A DNA stretch of 64,000 nucleotides, taken from Prevotellaceae bacterium UBA4361 (GTDB lineage: Bacteria; Bacteroidota; Bacteroidia; Bacteroidales; Bacteroidaceae). The DNA lies in NCBI GenBank assembly GCA_002393575.1, contig DGSN01000013.1, forward strand, positions 38,329 to 102,328. The letters run 5' to 3'. A program made the translations under genes and the position numbers. Each line of letters opens with the position of its first letter. Positions within the stretch are counted from its first letter, which is position 1. The notes beneath the pieces were generated by a model. That model was not told the DNA's origin and ran no database searches. It worked only from the letters and a program-made list of their open reading frames with translations. Of this stretch, positions 9,171 to 15,768 are shown piece by piece.

Positions 9171-9839
9171 CTACATCTGCCCGCTCTCAATCAGCAAGAT
9201 GCAGCGCTCCGTGAGCCTGTCATCCACATCGGGGTCGTACTCCTTCTTCAGGCTCGCCCCAAAGAGCGTAGCGAAGGCATTGTAGAATCCCGCCTTGAAA
9301 CCACCCATGTACGTCTTAATCAACTGATAAGACGTCTGGTTGCACTGGCGGTCGATGAGCTTGATGAGCAGTTTTCCCTGCGAGAACGTCAGTTTCTTCA
9401 AGCGGGGCTTGTACCGTTTCATCAACTCCTTCTCCATCTGCTTCAGATAAACGTCGCGCGACTTCTTGTCGGGCAGAGAGTCCATGTGCTGAATCTGCCG
9501 TTCGATTTCGTGCTGAATCTCCTTGGCAATCGGATACACCTTCTTGATGTTGGCAGCAATCTTATAGTATTTCTTCGCCTGACGCTTGCTCTTGAACACC
9601 AGCTTGTCGAAGACATACACATCGTTCAGCACGAACCACGGAATCATCTCACCCTCATACTCCACCTCGCCAGCATACCCGATGCCATGCGCGAAGATGG
9701 GAGCACCTGCCAACCCCTGCACATCCGCGTCCGTAGCCTCTATTTGAGCTGAAGCCGTAGAGACGAAGCATGAAGAGTGAAGAATGAAGAATGAAAGAAT
9801 GAGAACAAGAATGGCCACAGCTCTTCTCCTTCCGTTCAT
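9171..9839 (-). CDS. DUF4294 family exported protein
   Basis: A Bacteroidota-specific protein of unknown function, about 222 residues from the start used here. An N-terminal hydrophobic segment (AVAILVLILSFFILHSS...) ending in TASA-Q is a signal peptide. The mature part holds the conserved block MIPWFVLNDVYVFDK, then a charged, probably helical region (KRQAKKYYKIAANIKKVYPIAKE) and RQCNQTSYQLIKTYMGGFKAGF near the C terminus, as in DUF4294. Earlier ATGs up to 9893 lie in the heptamer repeat upstream, so MNGRRRAVAIL at 9839 is preferred. Oddly, the middle of the signal peptide (about 9760-9797) is itself made of the same GAAGAAT/GAAGAGT heptamers found between genes in this window. Confidence 0.8.
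   Translation of the reverse strand: MNGRRRAVAILVLILSFFILHSSCFVSTASAQIEATDADVQGLAGAPIFAHGIGYAGEVEYEGEMIPWFVLNDVYVFDKLVFKSKRQAKKYYKIAANIKKVYPIAKEIQHEIERQIQHMDSLPDKKSRDVYLKQMEKELMKRYKPRLKKLTFSQGKLLIKLIDRQCNQTSYQLIKTYMGGFKAGFYNAFATLFGASLKKEYDPDVDDRLTERCILLIESGQM
9760..9797. repeat. Heptamer repeat tract inside the DUF4294 signal-peptide codons
   Basis: The plus strand reads GAAGCAT GAAGAGT GAAGAAT GAAGAAT GAAAGAAT, the same degenerate heptamer that fills intergenic spaces nearby. Here it encodes the hydrophobic core SFFILHSSCF of the signal peptide on the minus strand. Confidence 0.6.
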
Positions 9840-9881
9840 AGGAAAAGAAGCGTTCCATCTGTTCATCATAAAAACTAATCC

Positions 9882-9957
9882 TTCATTCTTCATTTTTCAC
9901 ACTTATTATTTCATTCTTCACTCTTAATTCTACATTCTTCACTCTTCATTCTTCATT
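9882..9957. repeat. Degenerate 7-bp tandem repeat array (CTTCATT type)
   Basis: The spacer between the M28 peptidase gene and the DUF4294 gene consists of CATTCTT / CACTCTT heptamers (plus strand), interrupted once by TTATTAT. It begins directly after the stop codon of the M28 gene and runs up to the first possible DUF4294 ATGs. Confidence 0.7.
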
Positions 9958-10938
9958 TTACTTCTCGTTCCAAATCACCTCTGCCACGGTCACACCCACA
10001 GCCTCCAAGGTGTTCTTGTCGATGTTCTGGATATTGTCCTCAACGGTGTGCCACGTATGGCAAAAACCGCCACCGCCCAGGTCGCTGCCGATGATGTCGA
10101 TGCAAGGAATGCCCGACTGCATCACAGGCAGATGGTCGTCGGTCACGTAACCACCTTCCTCAAACTTGAAGAACTGGTCATAGCCCAACGACTGCGCAAA
10201 GCCCCACACCTTATCCACCAAGCGAGGTGCATTCCGCTCAGAAAAACCTTCCTTCTTGAACACCGTCTTCGGTCCACCCACCATGTCGAGCAGAATGCCA
10301 TAGCGAGCCTGATAGCCGTCCACGTGGTGATACTGTGCCCAATACTGCGAGCCCAAGCACCATGTGCGGTCGCTCTCCTCTCGGTTTTCCTCCCAGGCAG
10401 GAGTGCCACAGTCCTCTGCATCCCAGCAAATCAAATCGACGCCGATGCTCGGAGCCTGCTGCTGCATAAGTCGAGCCAACTCCAACAGCACCCCCACTCC
10501 ACTCGCACCGTCGTTGGCACCGTCAATCGGAGTTTTCTGCTTCGACTTGTCACCGTCTTGGTCTGCCCACGGACGCGAATCCCAATGCGAGCAAATCATG
10601 ATGCGCTGTGGGTTGTCCACATTGAACGAAGCAATGATATTCGTGGACTTGATAGGCGAGCCATCATAGAGTTTCAAGTCTGCCGTCTGGCAAATCACCT
10701 TTCCACCAAAGTCCTCAAACTTCTTGGCAATCCATGCTCCACACGAATCATGGGCAGCCGAATTCATCACACGAGGACCAAACTCACATTGCTTGGCAAC
10801 GTAAGAAAATGCCGAATCCACCGAGAACTTTGGTGCTACTCGCTCATAACTCGTAGCCACCTGTTTGGGGTCATGCTTACAACTCACAACAACCGCAGCA
10901 CAAACCATCATCACGATTGGAAGAATCTTTCGTATCAT
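9958..10938 (-). CDS. M28 family zinc peptidase, glutaminyl-cyclase-like lipoprotein
   Basis: A 326-residue lipoprotein: MIRKILPIVMMVCAAVVVSC has a lipobox ending in Cys, so it should be anchored in a membrane and face the periplasm or surface. The rest is an M28 fold with metal ligands in ICSHWDSRPWAD (H..D), GANDGASGVGVLLELAR (D), CWDAEDCG (E/D) and the late FCHTWHTVEDN (H). The overall pattern and the WCLGSQYW segment resemble the glutaminyl-peptide cyclotransferase branch of M28, which forms N-terminal pyroglutamate on exported proteins, a common modification in Bacteroidota. An aminopeptidase role cannot be excluded. The start at 10938 was chosen because it gives a clean lipoprotein signal; an ATG ten codons upstream is also in frame. 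A TAACTTTG box lies at 11050-11057. Confidence 0.85.
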   Translation of the reverse strand: MIRKILPIVMMVCAAVVVSCKHDPKQVATSYERVAPKFSVDSAFSYVAKQCEFGPRVMNSAAHDSCGAWIAKKFEDFGGKVICQTADLKLYDGSPIKSTNIIASFNVDNPQRIMICSHWDSRPWADQDGDKSKQKTPIDGANDGASGVGVLLELARLMQQQAPSIGVDLICWDAEDCGTPAWEENREESDRTWCLGSQYWAQYHHVDGYQARYGILLDMVGGPKTVFKKEGFSERNAPRLVDKVWGFAQSLGYDQFFKFEEGGYVTDDHLPVMQSGIPCIDIIGSDLGGGGFCHTWHTVEDNIQNIDKNTLEAVGVTVAEVIWNEK

Positions 10939-11049
10939 CGTTTCTATTTGGATAATTATCGTTTCCACCGTTTCAAGAGAAAAGAAAAAATGAAGCGTCT
11001 CAACCTTTATCCTGATTCATCCTCCATTTCTCATTTGAAAATCTGGCTG

Positions 11050-11057
11050 CAAAGTTA
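11050..11057 (-). promoter_or_regulatory. Promoter -7 box (TAACTTTG) for the M28 peptidase gene
   Basis: The minus strand reads TAACTTTG, matching TAnnTTTG, about 112 bases before the chosen start codon. The implied leader is about 100 nt. Confidence 0.45.
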
Positions 11058-11112
11058 CGTCTTTTTCTCTATAGGCTCATCATCCCAAACATTTAAAAAG
11101 CAACAAATTTGA

Positions 11113-11325
11113 TTAACAAACAATAAAAACTGAAAACCAAAGCATCAAAAACCTCCGTAGTGAATGAAAAACAGGAGGGGAAACAGACGCAATTCTTATG
11201 AGTTTTGGTCTGTAGTCTTCATCCTCGGTAGTCATGGTTTGCAGTTTCGCACAAATATGCTTGGCTCTGTAATAACTCTTCAAACCTTCCTCGTTGGTAA
11301 AGTCATAAAACTCTCCACTGCGCAT
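11113..11325 (-). CDS. Possible small protein, unrecognised
   Basis: A 70-codon open frame beginning MRSGEFYDFTNEEGLKSYYR. It starts 11 bases after the end of the small membrane-protein frame (11336-11524) on the same strand. The first 40 residues look protein-like, while the end turns hydrophobic with no recognisable domain. There is no homology that I recognise. It could be a real small gene, a relic, or chance. Confidence 0.2.
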   Translation of the reverse strand: MRSGEFYDFTNEEGLKSYYRAKHICAKLQTMTTEDEDYRPKLIRIASVSPPVFHSLRRFLMLWFSVFIVC

Positions 11326-11335
11326 CTTCTCAAAC

Positions 11336-11524
11336 TCAGTCCATCATCTTCTTGTGTTTTTGTGTTAAGTTATCGTTATTTAATTGAACCTTATTTCTTC
11401 CGTTACGTCGTTTCTTTTTAATCTCCTGGATGACAGAAACAACAGAAATCACTACGCCCAGCGCACCTACGAGCAGGCATATTAAATCAAAATTCTCTTT
11501 TGCCCAAGACATGATTGTTTCCAT
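11336..11524 (-). CDS. Small single-pass membrane protein, unrecognised
   Basis: From the ATG at 11524 the frame encodes 62 residues: METIMSWAKENFDLIC, then a hydrophobic helix (LLVGALGVVISVVSVI) and a basic cytoplasmic-looking tail (EIKKKRRNGRNK...). The helix-plus-basic-tail layout is typical of small inner-membrane proteins, but no family is recognised. An earlier ATG (11584) is in frame but adds a poor, non-hydrophobic N terminus. It lies in a 1.25-kb stretch between the M28 gene and the restriction-modification locus that otherwise holds only repeats and a gene relic. Confidence 0.35.
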   Translation of the reverse strand: METIMSWAKENFDLICLLVGALGVVISVVSVIQEIKKKRRNGRNKVQLNNDNLTQKHKKMMD

Positions 11525-11628
11525 ATCAATTCCCGATTTATCTTTTTGTCTTACAAAAGTAGATAATATCCTTAAACCATGCAAATCTTAGGCAATAATT
11601 ACCGTTAAGACTTGCTCATTTTTAATGA

Positions 11629-11742
11629 TTCCGCTGATGCCGTTTCATGCTTCCGCATCGCTGACGTTCTCTTTCGGATGCACTGAATCGTTTTTTCGAT
11701 TCTACTGAATTGCCGAGCCCTCGTCATATAGTTGAATCAAAG
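11629..11742. repeat. 22-bp phased repeat array (TTCG...ACTGAA type) with GAGCCCTCG tail
   Basis: Four units start at 11629, 11651, 11673 and 11695, exactly 22 bases apart. They begin TTCCG, TTCCG, TTCGG and TTCGA, with a CTGA core near the middle. The last unit runs into CCGAGCCCTCG, and AGTTGAATCAAAG follows at about 11730-11742. The same order (TTCG..ACTGAA units, CGAGCCCTCG, AGTTGAATCAAAG) occurs at 62603-62805, so this is a dispersed element, not a chance run. A period of 22 is not a multiple of three, so it is non-coding. Confidence 0.75.
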
Positions 11743-11954
11743 AAATGCTGTAATATATCTACATGCACTGCAGACAATGTCCAAAAGTTCTGAACCCAAA
11801 AGCATTCCTTTGCCCCTTGTCCCTCATGTTCCTATTGAGTTACGCCATGCTAAAAGGATCACCGCTACAAGGCGACTTCATAATCTTCTTAGTAAAAAAC
11901 GTGAAAGACCAACTATTTTCTACACACTTCTGCATATAATCTCCAAAAAATATA

Positions 11955-11962
11955 TAACTTTG
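11955..11962 (+). promoter_or_regulatory. Promoter -7 box (TAACTTTG) for the restriction-modification locus
   Basis: TAACTTTG is a perfect TAnnTTTG match on the plus strand, about 35 bases upstream of the decayed HTH controller frame. It may once have driven the controller and may still drive the restriction genes through a leader of about 220 bases. Confidence 0.45.
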
Positions 11963-11996
11963 CGTCCAAATGTAAATATAATCAAGAACTATAGCT

Positions 11997-12189
11997 AAGA
12001 TAAATCGCTTAAAAGTAGTGCTCTTCGAAAAAGAGAAGGGTGGCAAATGGTTAGCAAGCCAATTGGGGAAATGAACATATTTTGTCTCTTATGGTGTAGC
12101 AATACAACACAACTATACCCAAACACAATTGATAAAATTGCTAAATTCGCCAATTATTGACAAACGCGATTTACTTGCCTTAAATTATT
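11997..12189 (+). pseudogene. Decayed XRE-family HTH regulator (restriction-modification controller-like)
   Basis: Reading from 11997 gives INRLKVVLFEKEKGGKWLASQLGK, then a stop. Two frames further along the text continues as WCSNTTQLYPNTIDKIAKFA, and after another shift as IIDKRDLLALNYYV. Joined, this is a recognisable XRE-type HTH (compare the common pattern KWLAeQLGK...vSKWCtNttQPsletl.kIAklL.vd.reLl). The ATG is missing and at least two frame breaks are present, so it cannot make the regulator. Controllers of this kind often sit directly upstream of restriction genes in Bacteroidota. Its 3' end runs into the start codon of the restriction enzyme gene at 12190. Confidence 0.7.
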
Positions 12190-13086
12190 ATGTCAATGGC
12201 AGAAAACAATCAAAACACGAGTGCCTTATATAAGGACTTCCAGAAGAGATTCAAGTTGCTTGCAAGCAAGAGGAAATTTATTGTTGAGAACACTCTTTCC
12301 AACATTTTCACCATGCGTTTAATAGGAAACAAAACGCATGGTGATATGGCTGAAATCGGAATAGCAGAGTTTATACATCAATTCATGTACGATTTTGATA
12401 GTCGCCATGTTGGTAAGGATTTGTTTCGTGCTAAGGAACATGAAGAAGACATCGTTATCATAAATGAGTTGACAAAGCAAGAAATACCTGTGAGCCTAAA
12501 AGCTTATGGTGACGGCCCATTGCAGTTATCAACAGACAAGGATTCTAAAATGTTTCCTAAATTGTGCGAATATGGAAAGGAAATATCAGATACTCGTATT
12601 ATTAGAGAAATTTTCGAATCTGACGCATTTTCTTCACTTGACTCTGTAAATGTTATGCCTTTGATATACAGGGAAAAAGCCAAGGAGTGTAATATTATGG
12701 TTTTTGACTTCGACAAAATGAAAGAAAAAACCAAGAAGATACTCTATGTAGATGAGAGGGAAAAATATGATGAAGACTCACAGTCTACTGTTTCGGGCAA
12801 AGGACGTTCTCATCCAATCTACATGTTTATTGACGGAGAAGGAAAGTATATTTGTGAGGTCCGTTATGGTAATGCTGCGGCTAATGCTTTACAGCGTGGT
12901 TTTTGGACTCACACAAAAAATGCTGTTGGTTATTTTGAGAGTTTGACAAATGGCTGGATTTCTTATGACCACAATTTGACTCTTGTTCAACTTTTCCGCT
13001 TAGCATTGAACAGTACAGAAAATGGGCATAAGAGTGCAAATGTCATTCTTCAAACAGACATCGACAACTTGAAAAGAAGGTTCTAA
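12190..13086 (+). CDS. Putative type II restriction endonuclease
   Basis: A 298-residue protein next to a D12-class adenine methylase, which makes a restriction enzyme the natural reading; I do not recognise its specificity. Residues 32-75 (NTLSNIFTMRLIGNKTHGDM then AEIGIAEFIHQFMYDFDS) are conserved in the broken second copy downstream. An acidic/lysine pattern around residues 80-105 (KEHEEDIVIINE...VSLKAYG) could be the D/E...xK core of a PD-(D/E)XK or similar nuclease fold, but this is not certain. A second ATG two codons in is an equal start choice. The promoter and a broken controller gene lie upstream. Codon use is AT-rich compared with flanking metabolic genes, consistent with acquired DNA. 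Confidence 0.6.
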   Translation: MSMAENNQNTSALYKDFQKRFKLLASKRKFIVENTLSNIFTMRLIGNKTHGDMAEIGIAEFIHQFMYDFDSRHVGKDLFRAKEHEEDIVIINELTKQEIPVSLKAYGDGPLQLSTDKDSKMFPKLCEYGKEISDTRIIREIFESDAFSSLDSVNVMPLIYREKAKECNIMVFDFDKMKEKTKKILYVDEREKYDEDSQSTVSGKGRSHPIYMFIDGEGKYICEVRYGNAAANALQRGFWTHTKNAVGYFESLTNGWISYDHNLTLVQLFRLALNSTENGHKSANVILQTDIDNLKRRF

Positions 13087-13089
13087 GGT

Positions 13090-13347
13090 TTGGCTAAACA
13101 AAAATCAAACCCTAAAAAATTAGATTACACAAAAGACCCAAAAGAATTTGAATAATTCATTTCTCGTCATTGTTGTAAAAAGTTAAGAAATCCTCTTGAA
13201 AACACGTTAGCCAATATCTTTACAATGAGGTATATAGGCAATAAGACACATGGGGATATGGCTGAAATAGGATTGACGGAGTTTATCCGACTTTTCATGT
13301 ACGACTTCGATTGTATAGATATAATTGGCAATACTAACAATTTGTAG
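13090..13347 (+). pseudogene. Truncated second copy of the restriction endonuclease gene
   Basis: From 13090 one frame reads AKQKSNPKKLDYTKDPKEFE, a TAA stop, then FISRHCCKKLRNPLENTLAN and on through IFTMRYIGNKTHGDMAEIG, LTEFIRLFMYDFD, ending at TAG 13347. The part after the stop closely matches residues 32-74 of the enzyme encoded just upstream (IFTMRLIGNKTHGDMAEIGI). It has an internal stop, no ATG and only the first quarter of the protein, so it is a dead paralogue wedged between restriction enzyme and methylase. The match is diverged at nucleotide level, so it is an old paralogue or a relic of a previously resident enzyme, not a recent duplication. Confidence 0.75.
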
Positions 13348-13352
13348 ATAAT

Positions 13353-14453
13353 ATGGGATTTAAATTAGATATGTTTGGCCATGTATCAGAGGTGCCTGAA
13401 ACAGAGGGCATTAAATACACTGGTTCAAAGTTGAAGATATTGCCCTACATCGTAGATATGATTGCAGATTTGAAAATCGGTTCTGCCCTTGATGCTTTTA
13501 GCGGAACTACTCGAGTTGCTCAGGCTTTTTCACAAATAGGTTTTGATACAACAGCCAATGACATCTCGGTATGGTCCAATGTTTTTGCGACATGTTATCT
13601 GCTATCAGGAAAAACAGATTCTTATTATATACCAATGATTAAAGAATTGAATTCTTTAAAAGGATATAAAGGCTGGTTTTCAAAATATTACGGAGGAGAA
13701 GACGCAGAAGGAAAGAAACCTTTCCAACTCAAAAACACAATGCGCCTTGATGCTATCCGTGATAAAATAGAGGAGTACAATTTGCCGTGGGAAGACAAAT
13801 GTGTTTTATTAACAAGTTTGATATATGCAATGGATTCTGTGGATAATACTCTCGGTCACTATGCTGCTTATCTATCAGGCTGGTCGCCAAGATCTTATAA
13901 TGACATAGAACTAAAATTGCCTAAACGTCACCCTATCCAATCGACAAATAGGGTAGTTCAAGGGGATGCTTTTGACATAGTGAAAGAGTATCATGATTTG
14001 GTATATCTTGATCCTCCATATGGTTCAAATAACGAGAAAATGCCACCAAGCCGTGTGCGGTATGCTGCATATTATCATATTTGGAAGTCTGTAATTCTAA
14101 ATGACAAACCAAAGGTTTTTGGAAAGGCTAATCGTAGAGAAGATAGTCGTGATACAGCATCACCATCTATTTTTGAAGAATACAAGAGAAATGAAGAAGG
14201 AAATTTCATAGCAATGCAGGCTATTAAAGACCTTATTCAGCAAACAAACGCACACTACATTTTGCTATCCTATGGTTCAGGAGGAAGAGCAACCAAAAAA
14301 GAACTCAATGATATACTTCATTCCAACGGAAAAGTAATTGCTGCAAAAGAAATCAACTACAAGAAGAATGTCATGAGTAATATGAGATGGACAAATGAGT
14401 GGATAAATTCTGATGGCAAGTACAACGAGTATTTATTCCTTTTAGAAAAATAA
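13353..14453 (+). CDS. D12-class N6-adenine DNA methyltransferase
   Basis: A 366-residue methylase that transfers a methyl group from SAM to adenine in its target sequence and protects the DNA from the neighbouring endonuclease. An N-terminal KYTGSKLKILPYI motif (the D12 motif X region), a SAM-binding motif LDAFSGTTRVAQAF (47-60) and a catalytic DPPY at 220-223 (LVYLDPPYGSNN) are all present, and the protein ends with an intact C-terminal region. Spacing to the upstream relic is five bases and to the RAMA-like gene five bases, so methylase and small protein are one transcription unit. Recognition sequence is unknown. Confidence 0.9.
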   Translation: MGFKLDMFGHVSEVPETEGIKYTGSKLKILPYIVDMIADLKIGSALDAFSGTTRVAQAFSQIGFDTTANDISVWSNVFATCYLLSGKTDSYYIPMIKELNSLKGYKGWFSKYYGGEDAEGKKPFQLKNTMRLDAIRDKIEEYNLPWEDKCVLLTSLIYAMDSVDNTLGHYAAYLSGWSPRSYNDIELKLPKRHPIQSTNRVVQGDAFDIVKEYHDLVYLDPPYGSNNEKMPPSRVRYAAYYHIWKSVILNDKPKVFGKANRREDSRDTASPSIFEEYKRNEEGNFIAMQAIKDLIQQTNAHYILLSYGSGGRATKKELNDILHSNGKVIAAKEINYKKNVMSNMRWTNEWINSDGKYNEYLFLLEK

Positions 14454-14458
14454 GAACT

Positions 14459-14737
14459 ATGAATGAAAGAGCAAAGAAAAGACCAAGAGTTGGATTTTTT
14501 GATATTGGTTTAAAAAAGGGAGATTTCTTATACTACAAAGAAGATTCGACAATAATTGTAACTGTTGAAAACCAGAGACAAGTCAAGTATAAAGGCAAAC
14601 TAACTTTCCTTTCTACCATTACATGTGAACTGAAGCATAGAGATTACAACTGCCAACCATCACCATTCTGGATTGTAAAGAAAACAGGTAAAACATTAAA
14701 GTCAATGCACGAAAGATGGTATAAAGAGAATATCTAG
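14459..14737 (+). CDS. Small RAMA-like protein of the restriction-modification locus
   Basis: A 92-residue protein starting five bases after the methylase. The sequence KRPRVGFFDIGLKKGDFLYY, a central V.Y.GK.TFLS segment and the end VKKTGKTLKSMHERWY follow the pattern of the RAMA (restriction enzyme and methylase associated) domain, usually a C-terminal module of methylases or nucleases that is thought to sense modified bases. Here it would be a free-standing domain. The assignment is from pattern only. It is basic and probably cytoplasmic, and it likely works with the adjacent methylase. Confidence 0.5.
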   Translation: MNERAKKRPRVGFFDIGLKKGDFLYYKEDSTIIVTVENQRQVKYKGKLTFLSTITCELKHRDYNCQPSPFWIVKKTGKTLKSMHERWYKENI

Positions 14738-14976
14738 CTAGATTATAGCTCATTTCCTGACTTCATCACTATTTCAAAACGCACTCGTAACTCATTGAAA
14801 ATCAATATATGTATTTTTGCGGGTGTCGCATTTTTTAAGGGGGGATAGAATCTCGTACCCCCTACGAGAAGAAATTGAATTACACGATTCTCACGAGAGA
14901 TAATTTTAGCACGGATACCGCATTGATTATCAGTGATGACCAAAATCTGTATGCCAAAACAGAAAAAATCAGTGGG

Positions 14977-15095
14977 TTAAGTATTTCCAAATTGAAATGC
15001 ACAAGCCACCACATGGAGGAAGTTGCTACCCCAAATGAATTCAATGTCACATTCGCTATAACGCTCCAAAGGAGGCTATGGCTAATAGATGTTGA
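14977..15095 (-). pseudogene. 3' fragment of a membrane-dipeptidase gene
   Basis: The minus strand reads ERYSECDIEFIWGSNFLHVV then ACAFQFGNT and a TAA stop. This is a diverged copy of the C terminus of the dipeptidase encoded at 15769-17598 (ERYSEKDIELIWGGNFLRVM). Upstream of ERYSE the match continues weakly (ISHSLLW) in a shifted frame, so at least one frameshift is present. Only about 35 codons remain. It lies in the same orientation as the intact gene, about 700 bases from its end. The rest of 14738-14976 shows no gene that I can support. Confidence 0.65.
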
Positions 15096-15097
15096 AA

Positions 15098-15165
15098 TTA
15101 TACATAGTTGAAGAGTTGGTCATATTTCTCCATATACTTTTCCAACACCTTCTGCACGTTTTCAG
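15098..15165 (-). other. Coding-like remnant downstream of the MmcQ/YjbR gene
   Basis: In a frame different from the adjacent gene the minus strand reads TSENVQKVLEKYMEKYDQLF then NYV and TAA. The amphipathic, protein-like composition suggests the tail of a lost gene or an extended, frameshifted end of the YjbR-like gene. There is no family assignment, and it may be chance. Confidence 0.25.
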
Positions 15166-15518
15166 ACGTTCTTTTTACGACGAAGATACTTCGCCTTGAC
15201 TATCTCATAGGAGTTTCGTGTCAGTTCCTGCAACAAGTCATTCGGAGCAATCTGCGGATTGACGCCTATCCAGTGTTTGGGTGATTCGTTGTACGGATTC
15301 CCAATGCACTCATTCTGTGCTTTCAGGTCTTCAATGCGCTCTGGTTGACACTTGAGCGAAATGACTGAGAAATCATTGCAATCAAAAAATGAGAACATGT
15401 GCCCTGCCACGTAGAACACCAACACGCCCTCTCCATTCTTGAACTTCTGGAATGGCAGCTTTTCCTCTACATCATCGCCTAACGACAGGCAATATTCACG
15501 ATAGTCTTCTATGTTCAT
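15162..15518 (-). CDS. MmcQ/YjbR family protein
   Basis: About 118 residues from MNIEDYREYCLSLGDDVEEK. It shows the pattern of MmcQ/YjbR proteins: an early helical CLSLG..VEE..PF block, FKVG-like FYVAGHMFSFFDCNDF strands, SLKCQPERIEDLKAQ, and the closing HWIGVNPQ...DLLQELTRNSYEIVKAK. This is a small DNA-binding-like cyaY-type fold of unknown function. The ATG at 15518 is preferred over one 19 codons upstream because the extra residues lie close to the palindromic repeat element and are not family-like. Confidence 0.8.
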   Translation of the reverse strand: MNIEDYREYCLSLGDDVEEKLPFQKFKNGEGVLVFYVAGHMFSFFDCNDFSVISLKCQPERIEDLKAQNECIGNPYNESPKHWIGVNPQIAPNDLLQELTRNSYEIVKAKYLRRKKNV

Positions 15519-15560
15519 CATGCTAAGTGTTGATTCCCCAAAACACTGGGGATTATTATC

Positions 15561-15723
15561 AACCACGAATTTCACGAATTAAACGAATTTTGCATTGAAT
15601 TTTATATAATTTCTCTAATTTGAAAAATGCCAGCATTTTTTTCGTGAAATTTAATAAAACAACAAGAAAAATAATTGACTACGCAGAGCAAAAGTTTCGT
15701 GAAAATTCGTGAAATTCGTGGTT
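15561..15723. repeat. MITE-like palindromic element, copy 1
   Basis: A 163-bp element bounded by AACCACGAATTTCACGAATT on the left and its near-complement on the right (ending AATTCGTGGTT). Its centre carries TTTGAAAAATGCCAGCATTT, which includes a perfect 8-bp hairpin (AAAAATGC / GCATTTTT). A second copy at 46532-46674 shares ends and centre but differs in between. No open frame is present. Size and structure fit a miniature inverted-repeat element or a folded RNA repeat. It lies between the MmcQ/YjbR gene and the fused dipeptidase gene. Confidence 0.8.
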
Positions 15724-15768
15724 AATAATCATTCCATGTTTTTGTCGTGACTTTATTCAAGAATCTAC

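Noticed and set aside
11732..11998. 88-codon plus-strand frame between the 22-bp array and the HTH relic
   Set aside because: No protein-like pattern; it spans the promoter box at 11955-11962 and ends at the relic.
14743..14943. 66-codon minus-strand frame after the RAMA-like gene
   Set aside because: No recognisable pattern, no promoter, and it lies in a stretch with other gene remains.
14875..15111. 78-codon frame on the plus strand
   Set aside because: It is the reverse of a decayed dipeptidase 3' end; the meaningful reading is on the minus strand.
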